Assembly: GCA_963743875.1 (NCBI GenBank)
Contig: CAVURM010000002.1
Location: 372,001-436,000 of the forward strand
Reading direction: 5' to 3'
Length of the DNA: 64,000 bases
Origin: RHKX01 sp963743875
GTDB taxonomy: Bacteria; Actinomycetota; Thermoleophilia; Solirubrobacterales; 70-9
Position numbers and translations under genes: made by a program
Shown: one piece after another, positions 1 through 9,323 of the stretch
Layout of the letters: each line of letters opens with the position of its first letter
Position numbering within the stretch: the stretch's first letter is position 1
The notes under the pieces: model-generated
What the model saw: only the letters and a program-made list of their open reading frames with translations
What the model was told of the DNA's origin: nothing
The model's database searches: none

Positions 1-944
1 CGATCAGGCTCCCGTGGCCGAGGTCGGCGCCGACCTCGCGCAGCGCCTCGAAGGTGAGGGGTGTGTCGAGATCGTCGGGACCGATGAAGCCTCCCAGCGG
101 GCCTCCGACCTGGATCGAGCGGACCGCATCCTCCTCGCGCATTCCACCCCCGAGATCGTCGAAGATGCGGCGGAGCGGGGTCCCGAACTCGACCTCGTAG
201 GCTCCCGGGTTGCGAAACCGCTCGTTCAGGCAGACGACCTTCGTCCCGCGGCTGTCGCCGACCCCCAGCCGTGCGTAGGCTGCTCCGCCGCGGTCGACGA
301 TCCACGGCACGGCGGACAGGGTCTCGACGTTGTTGACCACCGTCGGCCGGTGCAGGTACCCGCTCTCGGTTGGGTAGGGGGGCCGCGCCGCGACCTCGCC
401 TCGCAGCCCCTCGACGGAGTGGATGAGCGAGGTCTCCTCCCCGGCGACGTAGGAGCCCGCGCCCTCGAAGACCTCGATGTCGAAGGCCATCCCGGTGCCG
501 TGGATGTCGTTGCCGAGGTGCCCGGCCGCACGCGCCTCGGCCACCGCGCCTGCGCAGTGCGTCACGGGCGCGCGGGTACTCGGAGCGCACGTAGACGATC
601 CCGTGCGTCGCCCTCGCCGCGAGCGCCGCGAGCGCCATGCCCGCGAGCACCCGATTGGGGTCTCGCTCCATCAGCAGGCGATCTACGAACGAGCCCGGAT
701 CACCCTCGTCGCCGTTGCAGATCAGGTACCTGGGGCCGTCGGAGGGTGCCTCGGAGGCCGAGCCCCACTTGACCGCCGCCGGAAACCCCGCTCCGCCGCG
801 GCCCCTCAGCCCCGACTCCTTGACCTCGCGGCTGACGCGCTCGCCGTCGCCCGCCTCGGCCACCTGCTCCCAGACGCTCCAGGCATCCGGTCCCGTTCCG
901 GCGATGCCGGCGAGCACGACCGGTTCGTCGACCTCGGCGCTCAC
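1..944 (-). CDS. NADH dehydrogenase NuoF-like subunit, 3' end outside window, frameshifted
   Basis: This looks like the FMN/4Fe-4S NADH-oxidising subunit of the NuoF/FdhF-beta type. The N-terminal frame starts at a GTG that overlaps the upstream nuoE-like stop by GTGA, so translation is coupled. It reads through GLRGRGGAGFP and CNGDEGDPGSF, the FMN and NADH binding motifs of NuoF. After about position 555 the homology continues in another frame (HLGNDIHGTGMAFDIEVFEG, then VAGEETSLI and CLNERFRNPG). One extra nucleotide near 549-557 explains the shift. It may be a sequence error, because both sides are well conserved. The C-terminus with the 4Fe-4S cysteines lies beyond base 1. With its neighbours it would pass electrons between NADH and ferredoxin; that link is inferred from context only. 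Confidence 0.8.
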   Translation of the reverse strand, partial: MSAEVDEPVVLAGIAGTGPDAWSVWEQVAEAGDGERVSREVKESGLRGRGGAGFPAAVKWGSASEAPSDGPRYLICNGDEGDPGSFVDRLLMERDPNRVLAGMALAALAARATHGIVYVRSEYPRARDALRRRGGRGACGRAPRQRHPRHRDGLRHRGLRGRGLLRRRGGDLAHPLRRGAARRGRGAAPLPNRERVPAPADGGQQRRDPVRRAVDRRPRRSSLRTAGGRRQPRDEGRLPERAVSQPGSLRGRVRDPAPPHLRRSRGWNARGGCGPLDPGRRPAGRLHRSRRSRHTPHLRGAARGRRRPRPREPD

Positions 945-1453
945 GGGGATCTCGGGTTGCGCGGCTCGGCCACGCCCGTGAGCTGCTCGACGAGGTCCGG
1001 CCCCGCGCAGGGTTGCTCGCCGTCGAGCGCCGCCGGGCCGCCGTAGCAGTAGCCCAGGCAGTAGACGGGTTGCAGCGACACCGAGCCGTCGGAGGAAATC
1101 CCCCCGAGGGGCACGTCCAACGCTTCTGAGATCGCCCTGAGGTGAGTCCCGGCGCCGGCGGCGAAGCACGCGGTACCGGCGCAGACCTGGATGTGCCGGG
1201 ACCCGCGGGGGGTCGGCGCCAGATCCTCGTAGAAGGAGGCGGCGCCGTTGACATGGGCTCGCGGCAGGTGCAGTTCGGCGGCTACCCGATCGACGTCGGC
1301 CGGGTCGATCCGCCCCTTCTCCGAGACGACGGCACGCAACGCCCCGAGGACCTCGTCGCCCTCGCGGCCGTAGCGCCGCTGGAGTTCGGTCACCGTGCGT
1401 CCGGGCATCTCAGCCGTTGGCCGCTCTCGCCGCCGCGAACGTTCCGCTTGCAC
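941..1453 (-). CDS. NuoE-like 2Fe-2S subunit
   Basis: This 170-residue protein is a thioredoxin-fold 2Fe-2S subunit of the NuoE type, normally partner of NuoF in NADH:acceptor modules. The four iron-sulfur ligands are visible: CAGTACF (C-x4-C) near residue 107 and CLGYC (C-x3-C) near residue 146. Length is usual for the family. The GTG start at 1453 is preceded by a TAGGTT box 10 nt upstream, which suits a nearly leaderless transcript; an ATG at 1408 is the alternative. The stop overlaps the nuoF-like start. The gene is divergent from the 2-oxoacid oxidoreductase operon, so the 100-bp gap is probably a bidirectional promoter region. Confidence 0.85.
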   Translation of the reverse strand: MQAERSRRRERPTAEMPGRTVTELQRRYGREGDEVLGALRAVVSEKGRIDPADVDRVAAELHLPRAHVNGAASFYEDLAPTPRGSRHIQVCAGTACFAAGAGTHLRAISEALDVPLGGISSDGSVSLQPVYCLGYCYGGPAALDGEQPCAGPDLVEQLTGVAEPRNPRSP

Positions 1454-1565
1454 TCACCGGGCCAACCTATACGGTCGCGGCGGCTAATCATCAGTAGTCG
1501 GCACCGAGGGGGAATGTGGCTCGCCCACGACGCGTTGTGCCGTGATGGGTCTAGCCTCTGTGAAG

Positions 1566-2147
1566 GTGTTTCAAGTTCGCATTCACGGCAGGGGCGGTCA
1601 GGGCGTTGTCACCGCCGCGGAGCTGCTCTCTGTGGCCGCGTTCGTCGAGGGCCGCAACGCCCAGGCCTTTCCCACGTTCGGCTCCGAGCGCACCGGTGCA
1701 CCGGTCGTCTCCTTCTGCCGGATCGACGACAAGCCGATCCGGGTTCGGGAGCCGATCTCCGAGCCCGACGCGCTGATCATCCAGGACCCGACCCTGCTCC
1801 ACCAGGTGGACCTGTTCGCCGGGCTCGAGTCCGACGGCTACATGTTGATCAACAGCGAGCGAAGCTTCGAGGAGCTGGGCCTGGGGGAGTTCGTCAAGGG
1901 CTTTCAGCCGGAACGTCTGCTCACCGTCCCGGCGACCGCGCTCGCCAACGAGCATCTCGGGCGGCCCCTGCCCAACGGCGTGATGCTCGGCGGTTTTGCG
2001 GCGCTGAGCGGACTCGTCTCGGTCGAATCGGTGGCGGGGGCGATTCGCGAGCGGTTTCACGGCAAGCTCGGACAGGCCAACGTGGTGGCGGTCGAGGCCG
2101 CCTACGAGTACGTGCAGGGAGAGATGGGCAGGCTCGCACATGCTTGA
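1566..2147 (+). CDS. 2-oxoacid:ferredoxin oxidoreductase gamma subunit
   Basis: This is the gamma subunit of a pyruvate/2-ketoisovalerate-type ferredoxin oxidoreductase, which oxidatively decarboxylates a 2-oxoacid to acyl-CoA and reduces ferredoxin. The N-terminus VFQVRIHGRGGQGVVTAAEL is the family signature (IHGRGGQGV). I chose the GTG at 1566 over the longer reading from 1542 because it aligns with the family N-terminus and lies 8 nt after a TAGCCT -10 box, consistent with a leaderless message. AFPTFGSERTGAPV is also typical. It overlaps the alpha gene by 8 nt and is first in a four-gene operon. Confidence 0.88.
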   Translation: MFQVRIHGRGGQGVVTAAELLSVAAFVEGRNAQAFPTFGSERTGAPVVSFCRIDDKPIRVREPISEPDALIIQDPTLLHQVDLFAGLESDGYMLINSERSFEELGLGEFVKGFQPERLLTVPATALANEHLGRPLPNGVMLGGFAALSGLVSVESVAGAIRERFHGKLGQANVVAVEAAYEYVQGEMGRLAHA

Positions 2148-3399
2148 GCAGCTCGAGGGCTCCCAGGCGGTCGCCAGCGCGGTCGCGATGTGCCGGCCCG
2201 AGGTCATCGCCGCCTATCCGATCTCGCCGCAGACCCACATCGTCGAGGCGCTCTCCGACAAGGTCCGCACGGGCGAGCTCGAGCCGTGCGAGTACCTGAT
2301 GGTGGAGTCGGAGTTCGCGGCGATGTCGGCCTGCATCGGCGCCTCCGCGGCCGGCGCCCGCTCCTACACCGCAACGGCGAGCCAGGGGCTGCTCTACATG
2401 GCCGAGGCTCTCTACAACGCCTCGGGACTCGGCCTGCCGATCGTGATGACCCTGGCCAACCGCGCGATCGGGGCCCCGATCAACATCTGGAACGACCACT
2501 CCGACTCGATGTCGCAACGGGATTCGGGATGGATCCAGCTCTATGCCGAGACCAACCAGGAGGCCCTCGACGTCCATATCCAGGCGTTCCGGCTCGCCGA
2601 GGAGCTCTCGGTGCCGGTGATGGTCTGCATGGACGGCTTCATCCTCACCCACGCCTACGAGCAGGTGGACCTGCCGACCCAGGAGCAGGTCGACACCTTC
2701 CTGCCTACCTTCAAACCCCGCCAGGTACTCGATCCCGCCGAGCCGGTGACGATCGGCGCAATGGTCGGGCCGGAGGCGTTCATGGAGGTCAAGTACCTGA
2801 TGCACGCCAAGCAGTTGCAGGCCCTCGACGCGATCCCGGAGATCGCCGCCGACTTCGAGCGGGCGTTCGGCCGCGACTCCGGCGGGCTGATCCGCTCCTA
2901 CCGGGCCGACGACGCCGAGACGATCGTGGTTGCGCTCGGCTCGGTTCTGGGCACGATCGAGGACGTCGTCGACGAACTCCGCGAGCAGGGAGTGAAGATC
3001 GGGGTCGTGGCGATCAAGTGCTTTCGCCCCTACCCCCTCGAGGAGGTGCGCGAGGCGCTCGGGGGCGCGAAGCGAATCGTCGTGATCGAGAAGGCCTTCG
3101 CCGTCGGCGCGGGCGGGATCGTCGGACAGAACGTCCGCCTCGCCCTGTCGGGCCGCGAGCCGCAGGTTCATGACATCGTCGCCGGGCTCGGCGGCCGGCC
3201 GATCACCAAGCAGTCGCTGCGGGCGCTGTTCGCCGACGTGCTCGACGACAAGCTCGAGCCCGGCCGCCTCCACTTCCTTGACCTGAAGCGGGAGGTCGTC
3301 GAGCGCGAGCTCGAACGGATGCAGGGCGGCCATCGACCCGGCCCGCACGCCGAGAACATCCTTCGCGACGTCGGCATCGTCGGCGCGGGCTCGCACTGA
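2140..3399 (+). CDS. 2-oxoacid:ferredoxin oxidoreductase alpha subunit
   Basis: This 419-residue protein is the alpha subunit (PorA-like) that helps form the thiamine pyrophosphate site. It has the N-terminal pyrimidine-binding region (AAYPISPQTHIVE, then the E of MVESEFAAMSACIGAS) and a C-terminal transketolase-like domain (ETIVVALGSVLGTIEDVV; VIEKAFAVGAGGIVGQNV). Length and motifs fit a free-standing alpha subunit rather than a fused enzyme. It starts inside the gamma gene and is followed 12 nt later by beta. The substrate cannot be fixed from sequence; beta resembles pyruvate enzymes. Confidence 0.9.
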   Translation: MLEQLEGSQAVASAVAMCRPEVIAAYPISPQTHIVEALSDKVRTGELEPCEYLMVESEFAAMSACIGASAAGARSYTATASQGLLYMAEALYNASGLGLPIVMTLANRAIGAPINIWNDHSDSMSQRDSGWIQLYAETNQEALDVHIQAFRLAEELSVPVMVCMDGFILTHAYEQVDLPTQEQVDTFLPTFKPRQVLDPAEPVTIGAMVGPEAFMEVKYLMHAKQLQALDAIPEIAADFERAFGRDSGGLIRSYRADDAETIVVALGSVLGTIEDVVDELREQGVKIGVVAIKCFRPYPLEEVREALGGAKRIVVIEKAFAVGAGGIVGQNVRLALSGREPQVHDIVAGLGGRPITKQSLRALFADVLDDKLEPGRLHFLDLKREVVERELERMQGGHRPGPHAENILRDVGIVGAGSH

Positions 3400-3411
3400 G
3401 GGAGAGCCGGG

Positions 3412-4425
3412 ATGGCCGAGCAACAGATCAAGGGCTACCAGGCGGGGACCTACGTGGTCGGCAACCGCCTGCTCGACCCTGAGCAGCGTTCGGTGCAGGC
3501 GCGGACGGAGCGCTCGAACACGCTCACCTCCGGACATCGTGCATGCCGGGGCTGCGGCGAGGCGCTCGGCGCCCGCTACACGCTCGACGCGGCGATGCGG
3601 GCGACCGACGGCAAGCTGATCGCCGCCAACGCCACCGGATGCCTCGAGGTCTTCTCGACCCCCTATCCGGAGTCGTCGTGGCAGCTCCCCTGGATCCATT
3701 CGCTGTTCGGCAACGCGCCCGCCGTCGCCACGGGTGTCGCGGCGGCGATGAAGGTCAAGGGCCGCGAGGACGTGCGGGTCGTGGGTCAGGCCGGCGACGG
3801 CGGCACGGTCGACATCGGCTTCGCCTGCCTCTCGGGGATGTTCGAGCGCAACGACGACGTGCTCTTCGTCTGCTACGACAACGAGGGCTACATGAACACG
3901 GGAGTGCAGCGCTCCGGCGCCACCCCGCCGGCCGCCCGCACCGCCAACACCAAGCCGGTCGGCCCCGAGCCGGGCAACGTCTTCGGCCAGGGCAAGAACG
4001 TGCCGCTGATCGCGATGGCGCACGAGATTCCCTACGTCGCCACTGCAACCGTGGCCGAGCCCCGGGATCTCGAAGCGAAGGTCGAGCGCGCGATGGAGCT
4101 CCGCGGCGCCCGCTACATCCACGTCTTCGTCCCCTGCCCGCTCGGTTGGGGCTCGGCATCGGAGGACACGATCCTGCTCGCTCGGCTGGTCAAGGAGACG
4201 GGGCTGTTCCCGGTCTTCGAAGCCGAGCACGGGGAGGTCGTCTCGGTCTCCAAGATCCGCCGCCGGGTCGAGGTCGTCGAGTACCTGAGGCTGCAGCGAC
4301 GTTATGCCCACCTGTTCGGTCCCGAGCCGAACACCGAGGTGATCGCGCGGCTGCAGGCGGGAGCCGACCGCAATATCAAGCGCTTCGGCCTGCTCGACGA
4401 GGACGGGGGAGCGGGGGAGGGCTGA
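3412..4425 (+). CDS. 2-oxoacid:ferredoxin oxidoreductase beta subunit
   Basis: This is the TPP- and 4Fe-4S-binding beta subunit (PorB-like, 337 residues). CRGCGE near residue 44 and the Cys of ATGCLEVFSTPYPE supply cluster ligands. GDGGTVDIGF followed by YDNEGYMNTGVQRSG is the Mg-TPP motif. ATGCLEVF and the W-x-x-PWIHSLFGNA stretch resemble pyruvate synthase beta chains, so pyruvate is the best substrate guess. A short GAGAGCCGGG leader with a weak ribosome site precedes the ATG. Its TGA overlaps the ATG of the next gene (TGATG), indicating translational coupling. Confidence 0.9.
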   Translation: MAEQQIKGYQAGTYVVGNRLLDPEQRSVQARTERSNTLTSGHRACRGCGEALGARYTLDAAMRATDGKLIAANATGCLEVFSTPYPESSWQLPWIHSLFGNAPAVATGVAAAMKVKGREDVRVVGQAGDGGTVDIGFACLSGMFERNDDVLFVCYDNEGYMNTGVQRSGATPPAARTANTKPVGPEPGNVFGQGKNVPLIAMAHEIPYVATATVAEPRDLEAKVERAMELRGARYIHVFVPCPLGWGSASEDTILLARLVKETGLFPVFEAEHGEVVSVSKIRRRVEVVEYLRLQRRYAHLFGPEPNTEVIARLQAGADRNIKRFGLLDEDGGAGEG

Positions 4426-6059
4426 TGGAGAAGCCGTTCGCAATCACGCTCGACGTCGGTTCGAGCCTCGCCAACAAGACCGGTAGCTGGCGAACCGAAC
4501 GGGCGGTCTACTTCGACCGGCTCCCACCCTGTAACCACGCCTGCCCGGCGGGGGAGAACATCCAGGGGTGGCTCTACGAGGCCGAGGAGGGGGGAGAGGG
4601 CTACGAGCGCGCCTGGCGCAAGATCATGGAGGACAATCCGTTCCCCGCGATCATGGGCAGGGTCTGTTACCACCCCTGCGAGACCTCCTGCAACCGCGCC
4701 GAGCTTGACGAGGCGGTCGGGATCAACTCGGTCGAGCGTTTTCTGGGTGACGAGGGGATCAAGCAGGGCTGGCAGGTGGATCTGGATGCCGAGCCCTCTG
4801 GCAAGCGGGTGCTGGTCGTCGGCGCCGGACCCTCGGGCCTCGCGGCCGCGTACTTCCTGGCCCAGCTCGGACACGCGGTGACGATCCGCGAGGCCGGCCC
4901 GATGACCGGGGGGATGATGCGCTTCGGGATCCCCAAGTACCGGCTGCCCCGCGACGTGCTCGACGCCGAGGTCGATCGCATCCTCGCCCTCGGGGTTGAG
5001 CTGGAGCTCAACAGCAAGGTGACCGACGTCGTCGCGGCGATCGACGAGGGCGGCTTCGACGCCGCCTTCCTCGCGGTCGGGGCTCACATCGGCAAGCGCG
5101 CCTACATCCCGGCCGGCACCGCCGCCCACGTGCTCGACGCGGTCTCGATGCTCCACAGCCTCGAGACCGGGGAGAAACCGCTGCTCGGTCGCCGGGTCGC
5201 CGTCTACGGCGGCGGCGATACGGCGATGGACGCCGCGCGGACCGCCAAGCGGCTCGGTGCCGAGGAGGCTGTGATCGTCTACCGGCGCACCCGCGAGGCG
5301 ATGCCCGCCCACGACATCGAGGTCGAGGAGGCCGAGGAGGAGGGCGTGCTGATGCGCTGGCTGACCACGATCAAGCGCGCCGACGAGGGCAAGCTGGTGC
5401 TCGAGCGCATGGAACTGGACGAGTCCGGATTCCCGCAGCCGACCGGCGAGATGGACGAGCTCGAGGCCGACGCGCTCGTCCTGGCGCTCGGCCAGGAATG
5501 CGATCTGTCGCTGATCGAAGGCGTTGCAGACATCGAGGTCACCGACGGTGTCGTCAAGGTCGGCCCCAACCTGATGACGGGTCATCCGGGAGTGTTCGCC
5601 GGCGGCGACATGGTGCCCGCCGAGCGCTCGGTCACGGTCGCGATCGGTCACGGAAAACAGGCTGCCCGCCACATCAGCGCCTGGCTCGACGGCGCCGCCT
5701 ACGAGCCCCCGCCCGACCCCGAGCTCGCCAGCTTCGACAAGCTCAACACCTGGTACTACTCCGACGCTCCGCGCACCCATCGTCCGCGCCTCGACGTCGT
5801 CCGCAGACAGGACACCTTCGAGGAGGTCGTCCAGGGCTATGACGAGTCGAACGCGCTCTTCGAAGCGCGCCGATGCATGTCCTGCGGTAACTGCTTCTCC
5901 TGCGACAACTGCTTCGGCGTCTGTCCGGACAACGCCGTCCTGAAGCTGGGCGAGCCCGGCGAGCAGTACGCCATCGACCTCGACTTCTGCAAGGGCTGCG
6001 GGCTCTGCGTCGCCGAGTGCCCCAGCGGCGCGATCAAGATGGTTCCGGAGGAGATCTGA
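4425..6059 (+). CDS. GltD-like NAD(P)H flavoprotein with C-terminal ferredoxin domain
   Basis: This 544-residue protein resembles the glutamate synthase small chain, with a ferredoxin tail in place of PorD. The N-terminus carries the GltD cysteine set (CNHACPAGENIQGW; CYHPCETSCNRAEL). Next come an FAD Rossmann motif (VVGAGPSGLAAAYFLAQLG), the GMMRFGIPKYRLP segment, an NAD(P) motif (VAVYGGGDTAMDAARTAKRL) and GVFAGGDMV. The tail has an unusual run of six cysteines, CMSCGNCFSCDNCFGVCP, plus a normal CKGCGLCVAECP set. It probably shuttles electrons between NAD(P)H and the oxidoreductase ferredoxin site. Its start overlaps the beta stop, so it is the fourth gene of the operon. Confidence 0.88.
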   Translation: MEKPFAITLDVGSSLANKTGSWRTERAVYFDRLPPCNHACPAGENIQGWLYEAEEGGEGYERAWRKIMEDNPFPAIMGRVCYHPCETSCNRAELDEAVGINSVERFLGDEGIKQGWQVDLDAEPSGKRVLVVGAGPSGLAAAYFLAQLGHAVTIREAGPMTGGMMRFGIPKYRLPRDVLDAEVDRILALGVELELNSKVTDVVAAIDEGGFDAAFLAVGAHIGKRAYIPAGTAAHVLDAVSMLHSLETGEKPLLGRRVAVYGGGDTAMDAARTAKRLGAEEAVIVYRRTREAMPAHDIEVEEAEEEGVLMRWLTTIKRADEGKLVLERMELDESGFPQPTGEMDELEADALVLALGQECDLSLIEGVADIEVTDGVVKVGPNLMTGHPGVFAGGDMVPAERSVTVAIGHGKQAARHISAWLDGAAYEPPPDPELASFDKLNTWYYSDAPRTHRPRLDVVRRQDTFEEVVQGYDESNALFEARRCMSCGNCFSCDNCFGVCPDNAVLKLGEPGEQYAIDLDFCKGCGLCVAECPSGAIKMVPEEI

Positions 6060-6133
6060 GACTTCAGCGTTGTCGGCTGCCGGCCCTCGGCCCCTTTGAC
6101 AGACGAACAGACGGTGCTACCCTTCCGGCCCGC

Positions 6134-6346
<213 letters not shown>

Positions 6347-6373
6347 TTAGCCTCTCGGTCATGGCGAAGCAGC

Positions 6374-6826
6374 CTAGTTCAAAGCTGCTGCAGTGCCGAG
6401 ATCCGGGGTACCCGGTGGGTGCGAAGTGATCGTGATGTCAGCACCCTGATCCTCTGGAGTCTCCACCCTGATCTTCGCAAGGGCGAGCCGGAAGACCCAC
6501 CTGTCGTTCACCGGGAAAAGCACGCGGGTCACTCTCGGCAAGACGTTCTGTGAGGTGAAGAGTGTGTCGAGGACGGGCTTGACGAGATTGTCGAGGTCGA
6601 GGGCCGGTTTATCCATGTCCTGCGCAGTCAATAGGAAGGTCACCGCGACGTCGAACTTGGTCTCCAAGGGCGGCGCAGCGAAAGGGGCCTGCGGATAGGC
6701 CGCCCTCACCTCGTCGCGTATGGCCTCCCTCCAGCCGATGCCTTTGACGCGCGGTGGGTATCCACGCACCTGAATCTGCCACTGATTCGAGTGATCATCG
6801 CGACTGGCCGAGGGGTCCGGATGCAT
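6374..6826 (-). CDS. RusA-like Holliday junction endonuclease
   Basis: This 150-residue protein matches the small RusA endodeoxyribonuclease family, which resolves Holliday junctions and is usually carried by prophages. The diagnostic metal-binding motif is LDLDNLVKPVLDTL near residues 78-91, with basic residues after it. N-terminal IQVRGYPPRVKGI and the central FDVAVTFLL strand also fit. It sits next to the recombinase relic and tRNA-fMet, so it may be a remnant of the same element. It is separated from the P450 gene downstream by a dispersed repeat. A native chromosomal role cannot be excluded. Confidence 0.7.
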   Translation of the reverse strand: MHPDPSASRDDHSNQWQIQVRGYPPRVKGIGWREAIRDEVRAAYPQAPFAAPPLETKFDVAVTFLLTAQDMDKPALDLDNLVKPVLDTLFTSQNVLPRVTRVLFPVNDRWVFRLALAKIRVETPEDQGADITITSHPPGTPDLGTAAALN

Positions 6827-6931
6827 CTGGAGTAGATCAGCGTAAACAACCGAACCGGAGCTCGGCGTGTTCCGGCCGGGTCGCGCTGAGGTCTCCTTGG
6901 GCAGCCTAGGTGGCCATCTGCTCCACGATCC

Positions 6932-6986
6932 GTGCGTCGTAGCGAGAGACGAATCGGGTCGGGTATCGGAATTACCTGCGACGCAC
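6932..6986 (+). repeat. dispersed repeat, B-type (stem-loop)
   Basis: The copy begins GTGCGTCGTA and ends TGCGACGCAC; these arms pair over 10 bp with one G-U wobble around the shared core CGAATCGGGTC. It lies between the RusA-like gene and the P450 gene, both on the minus strand. Confidence 0.8.
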
Positions 6987-7083
6987 GAGCATGCAGGGCT
7001 TTGGCGGAGCTGCTCGGACGTTCGCGAATGCGGATTTGGGCACTAATCACGGTTGGTGCCCAATGAAACCACCCTGAGCTCGC

Positions 7084-8337
7084 CTACCGGCTCACCAACG
7101 TCACCGGAATCGTGCGGTACTGATTGAGGAAGGTGGAGCTGACCCGCTCGCAGTCGCCATCGAACTCGATGTCCTCGAACCGCCGCATCGTCTCCTCGAT
7201 CCAGAGCTTCAACTCGAGGCGGGCAAGGCCGGCACCGAGGCAGAAGTGCTTGCCGCCGCCGCCGAAACCCTGGTGGTTGTTCGGGTCGCGACGGACGTCG
7301 AAGCGCTGCGGCTCCTCGAAGGCGGTCTCGTCGCGATTGCCGGAGACGTACCAGAGCGCCAGCTTGTCGCCGGCCCTGACCGTCTTGCCCGCCAATTCCG
7401 TTTCGCATGTTGCCGTCCGCCGCATGTAGGCGAATGCCGGGTGGAAGCGAACGAACTCCTCGACGACCTGCTCCAGCGGCACGGCGCCCGAGCGAACGAG
7501 CTCCATCTGCTCGGGGTCTTCGAGGAGGCTCTTGATCCCGGAGGTGAAGACGGCGCGGGTCGAGTCGTTGCCGGCGACCATCAGCAGGAAGAAGAACATC
7601 AGCACCTCCTCGTGGGAGAGCCGCTCGCCGTCCACCTCCGCCTCGATGAAGGCGGTGGTGAGGTCGTCGGTGGGGTTGGCCTCGCGCTCGTCGATCATCG
7701 AGTTCACGTACGGGATGAACTCCTCCAGCGCCCGCCAGACATCGCCGAGGTCGGGAACCATGCGCGGGTCCTCGAACGCCGTCGTCCGGTTCGTCCAGTC
7801 GACGAGGCGCTCGGCGTCCTCGCGAGGCACTCCGAGCATGTCGCCGATCACCATCGACGGCACGAAGATCCCGACGTCCTGGACGAGGTCCACCCGCCCG
7901 TCGGGGTGGGCCGCGAGCGCCCGGTCGAACACGCCGTTGATGATCTCCCGCATCCGCTCGGTGTGGTCGATCGCTTGCTTCGGCGTGAACGCTCGCTGCA
8001 CCAGCGCCTTGAGGCGGTCGTGGCGGGGCGGATCCTGGGAGATCAGCATGTTCGCGCTCAGGTCCATCGGATCGGGCTGGCCGTCAGCAGCCAGCTTGTC
8101 GACGAGGATGATGCTGCGCTCCGAGGAGAACGTGTCGGTATCGCGGCCCACCGTCCTGATGTCCTTGTTGCGAACCACCGACCAGAAACCCGATTCGTCC
8201 GGGAAGTCTCCGAGCTCGCTCCAGTGCAACGGGTCCTCGTTGCGGAGTCGGGTGAAGACCTCGTGCGGAGGTCCGTCCCCCCAGAGGTCGAGATCGCTGA
8301 CGTCGAGGTCGGCGAGATCCGGGGCCTGGCTCAGCAT
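7084..8337 (-). CDS. cytochrome P450
   Basis: This 417-residue soluble P450 monooxygenase has the I-helix oxygen-binding motif VAGNDSTRA, the ExxR pair (EEFVRF), the HPAFAYMRRTA region and the haem loop FGGGGKHFCLGAGLARLEL with the axial Cys. The ATG at 8337 is chosen because the family start (QAPDLADLDV) follows it; the longer reading has no P450 similarity. Its first 7 nt overlap the stop of the exported-protein gene upstream, so they form one operon. FGGGGKHFCLG, with Lys-His before the Cys, resembles steroid/cholesterol-type actinobacterial P450s. The substrate is unknown. No ferredoxin partner lies alongside. Confidence 0.93.
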   Translation of the reverse strand: MLSQAPDLADLDVSDLDLWGDGPPHEVFTRLRNEDPLHWSELGDFPDESGFWSVVRNKDIRTVGRDTDTFSSERSIILVDKLAADGQPDPMDLSANMLISQDPPRHDRLKALVQRAFTPKQAIDHTERMREIINGVFDRALAAHPDGRVDLVQDVGIFVPSMVIGDMLGVPREDAERLVDWTNRTTAFEDPRMVPDLGDVWRALEEFIPYVNSMIDEREANPTDDLTTAFIEAEVDGERLSHEEVLMFFFLLMVAGNDSTRAVFTSGIKSLLEDPEQMELVRSGAVPLEQVVEEFVRFHPAFAYMRRTATCETELAGKTVRAGDKLALWYVSGNRDETAFEEPQRFDVRRDPNNHQGFGGGGKHFCLGAGLARLELKLWIEETMRRFEDIEFDGDCERVSSTFLNQYRTIPVTLVSR

Positions 8338-9257
8338 GCCCCTAGCTCCTCTCGCCGCAGCGTGACGTACGAGGTGCCTTGGTCGAACGTCTGGAGCACG
8401 CCCGGGACCTCGACGGTCTTCGGGACCAGGGACATCCAGTCTCCGTTCGTCTGAGACGGGTCCGCGTCCTGTCGAACCTTGACCTTCACGACCCCGACCC
8501 GGTTCTTCCACTGGGGAGGATCGACGCTGTCAGGGCTGTTGGCGTCGATCCAGCTGAGCAGTCCTTCCTGGCCGGGTACGGGATACGCGTCCCAGATCGG
8601 CCCGTCGAACGGCGCGCCGGAGCCACGCAGCCACCTCTGCTGCCACGGGTGCTTTTCCAGCAGCTTCTCGACGCGAGCGGGGTCGTTGCGCCAGGTCATG
8701 GTGACGAGCGGCTTGCCGTCGAGCCTCGCACGCGATTTCCACACGTGAGGGTCGTTGGCGTCCCGGCCCAAGCTGCTGTCGGGATCGATGTCGAACTTCG
8801 AAACGCCGAGCGAGTCACCCAGGGGCTTCACCAACGGCGAGTTGGCTCCATCGCCCTGGTTGTACCAGCCGTTCCGCCCGCAGTAGCTGGGAACGCACCA
8901 TCGCGTAGTTCTCGAAGAGTCGAGAAGGGAATGCCGACCGGCTTGAGGTCGAGTCCAGTTCAGCTTCACCGACGGACGGTTCGGATTGGACGGGTTACGG
9001 GGGTTGGGCGGGGGCGCCATGCCGCTGGGTAGGAACGATCGGTAGGTGGAGTTCGCCGAAGCCGGGATCACGGCGCTGATCAGCGTCGCGCCCTCGGCCG
9101 ACATGATCGTCCCGGGCGGCTGAGCCGCCACGCCCGAGGACGGCGCCGCGACAAGCGACAGAGCGGCGATTGCCACCGCCCCGAGCAGTCCACGCGCGAC
9201 CCGCCCGCGCCCTGTCGCTCGTTGCTCCAATCCGTGCTCTCGCTCTGCGGAACTCAT
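8331..9257 (-). CDS. exported protein of unknown function
   Basis: This 308-residue protein is not recognised. The ATG at 9257 has a good GAAGGAG ribosome site about 8 nt upstream and opens a signal peptide (basic N-region, then LLGAVAIAALSLVAAPSSGVAA with a probable cleavage after AQ or GVAA). The mature part is Trp- and Pro-rich and has two close cysteines (WCVPSYCGRNGW). The gene overlaps the P450 by 7 nt and diverges from a TetR gene, so it is probably under TetR control and linked to the P450 function. No enzyme motif was seen. Confidence 0.75.
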   Translation of the reverse strand: MSSAEREHGLEQRATGRGRVARGLLGAVAIAALSLVAAPSSGVAAQPPGTIMSAEGATLISAVIPASANSTYRSFLPSGMAPPPNPRNPSNPNRPSVKLNWTRPQAGRHSLLDSSRTTRWCVPSYCGRNGWYNQGDGANSPLVKPLGDSLGVSKFDIDPDSSLGRDANDPHVWKSRARLDGKPLVTMTWRNDPARVEKLLEKHPWQQRWLRGSGAPFDGPIWDAYPVPGQEGLLSWIDANSPDSVDPPQWKNRVGVVKVKVRQDADPSQTNGDWMSLVPKTVEVPGVLQTFDQGTSYVTLRREELGAC

Positions 9258-9323
9258 GCCTTCTCCTTCGTCAGTGGCTATCTGGATTCGGAGCACCGTA
9301 ACAGACAGCGCGTCGATAGACAA

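Noticed and set aside
8187..8200. CCCGATTCGT, which looks like an inverted copy of the repeat core
   Set aside because: It lies inside the P450 coding sequence (DESGF) and lacks every other part of the repeat.
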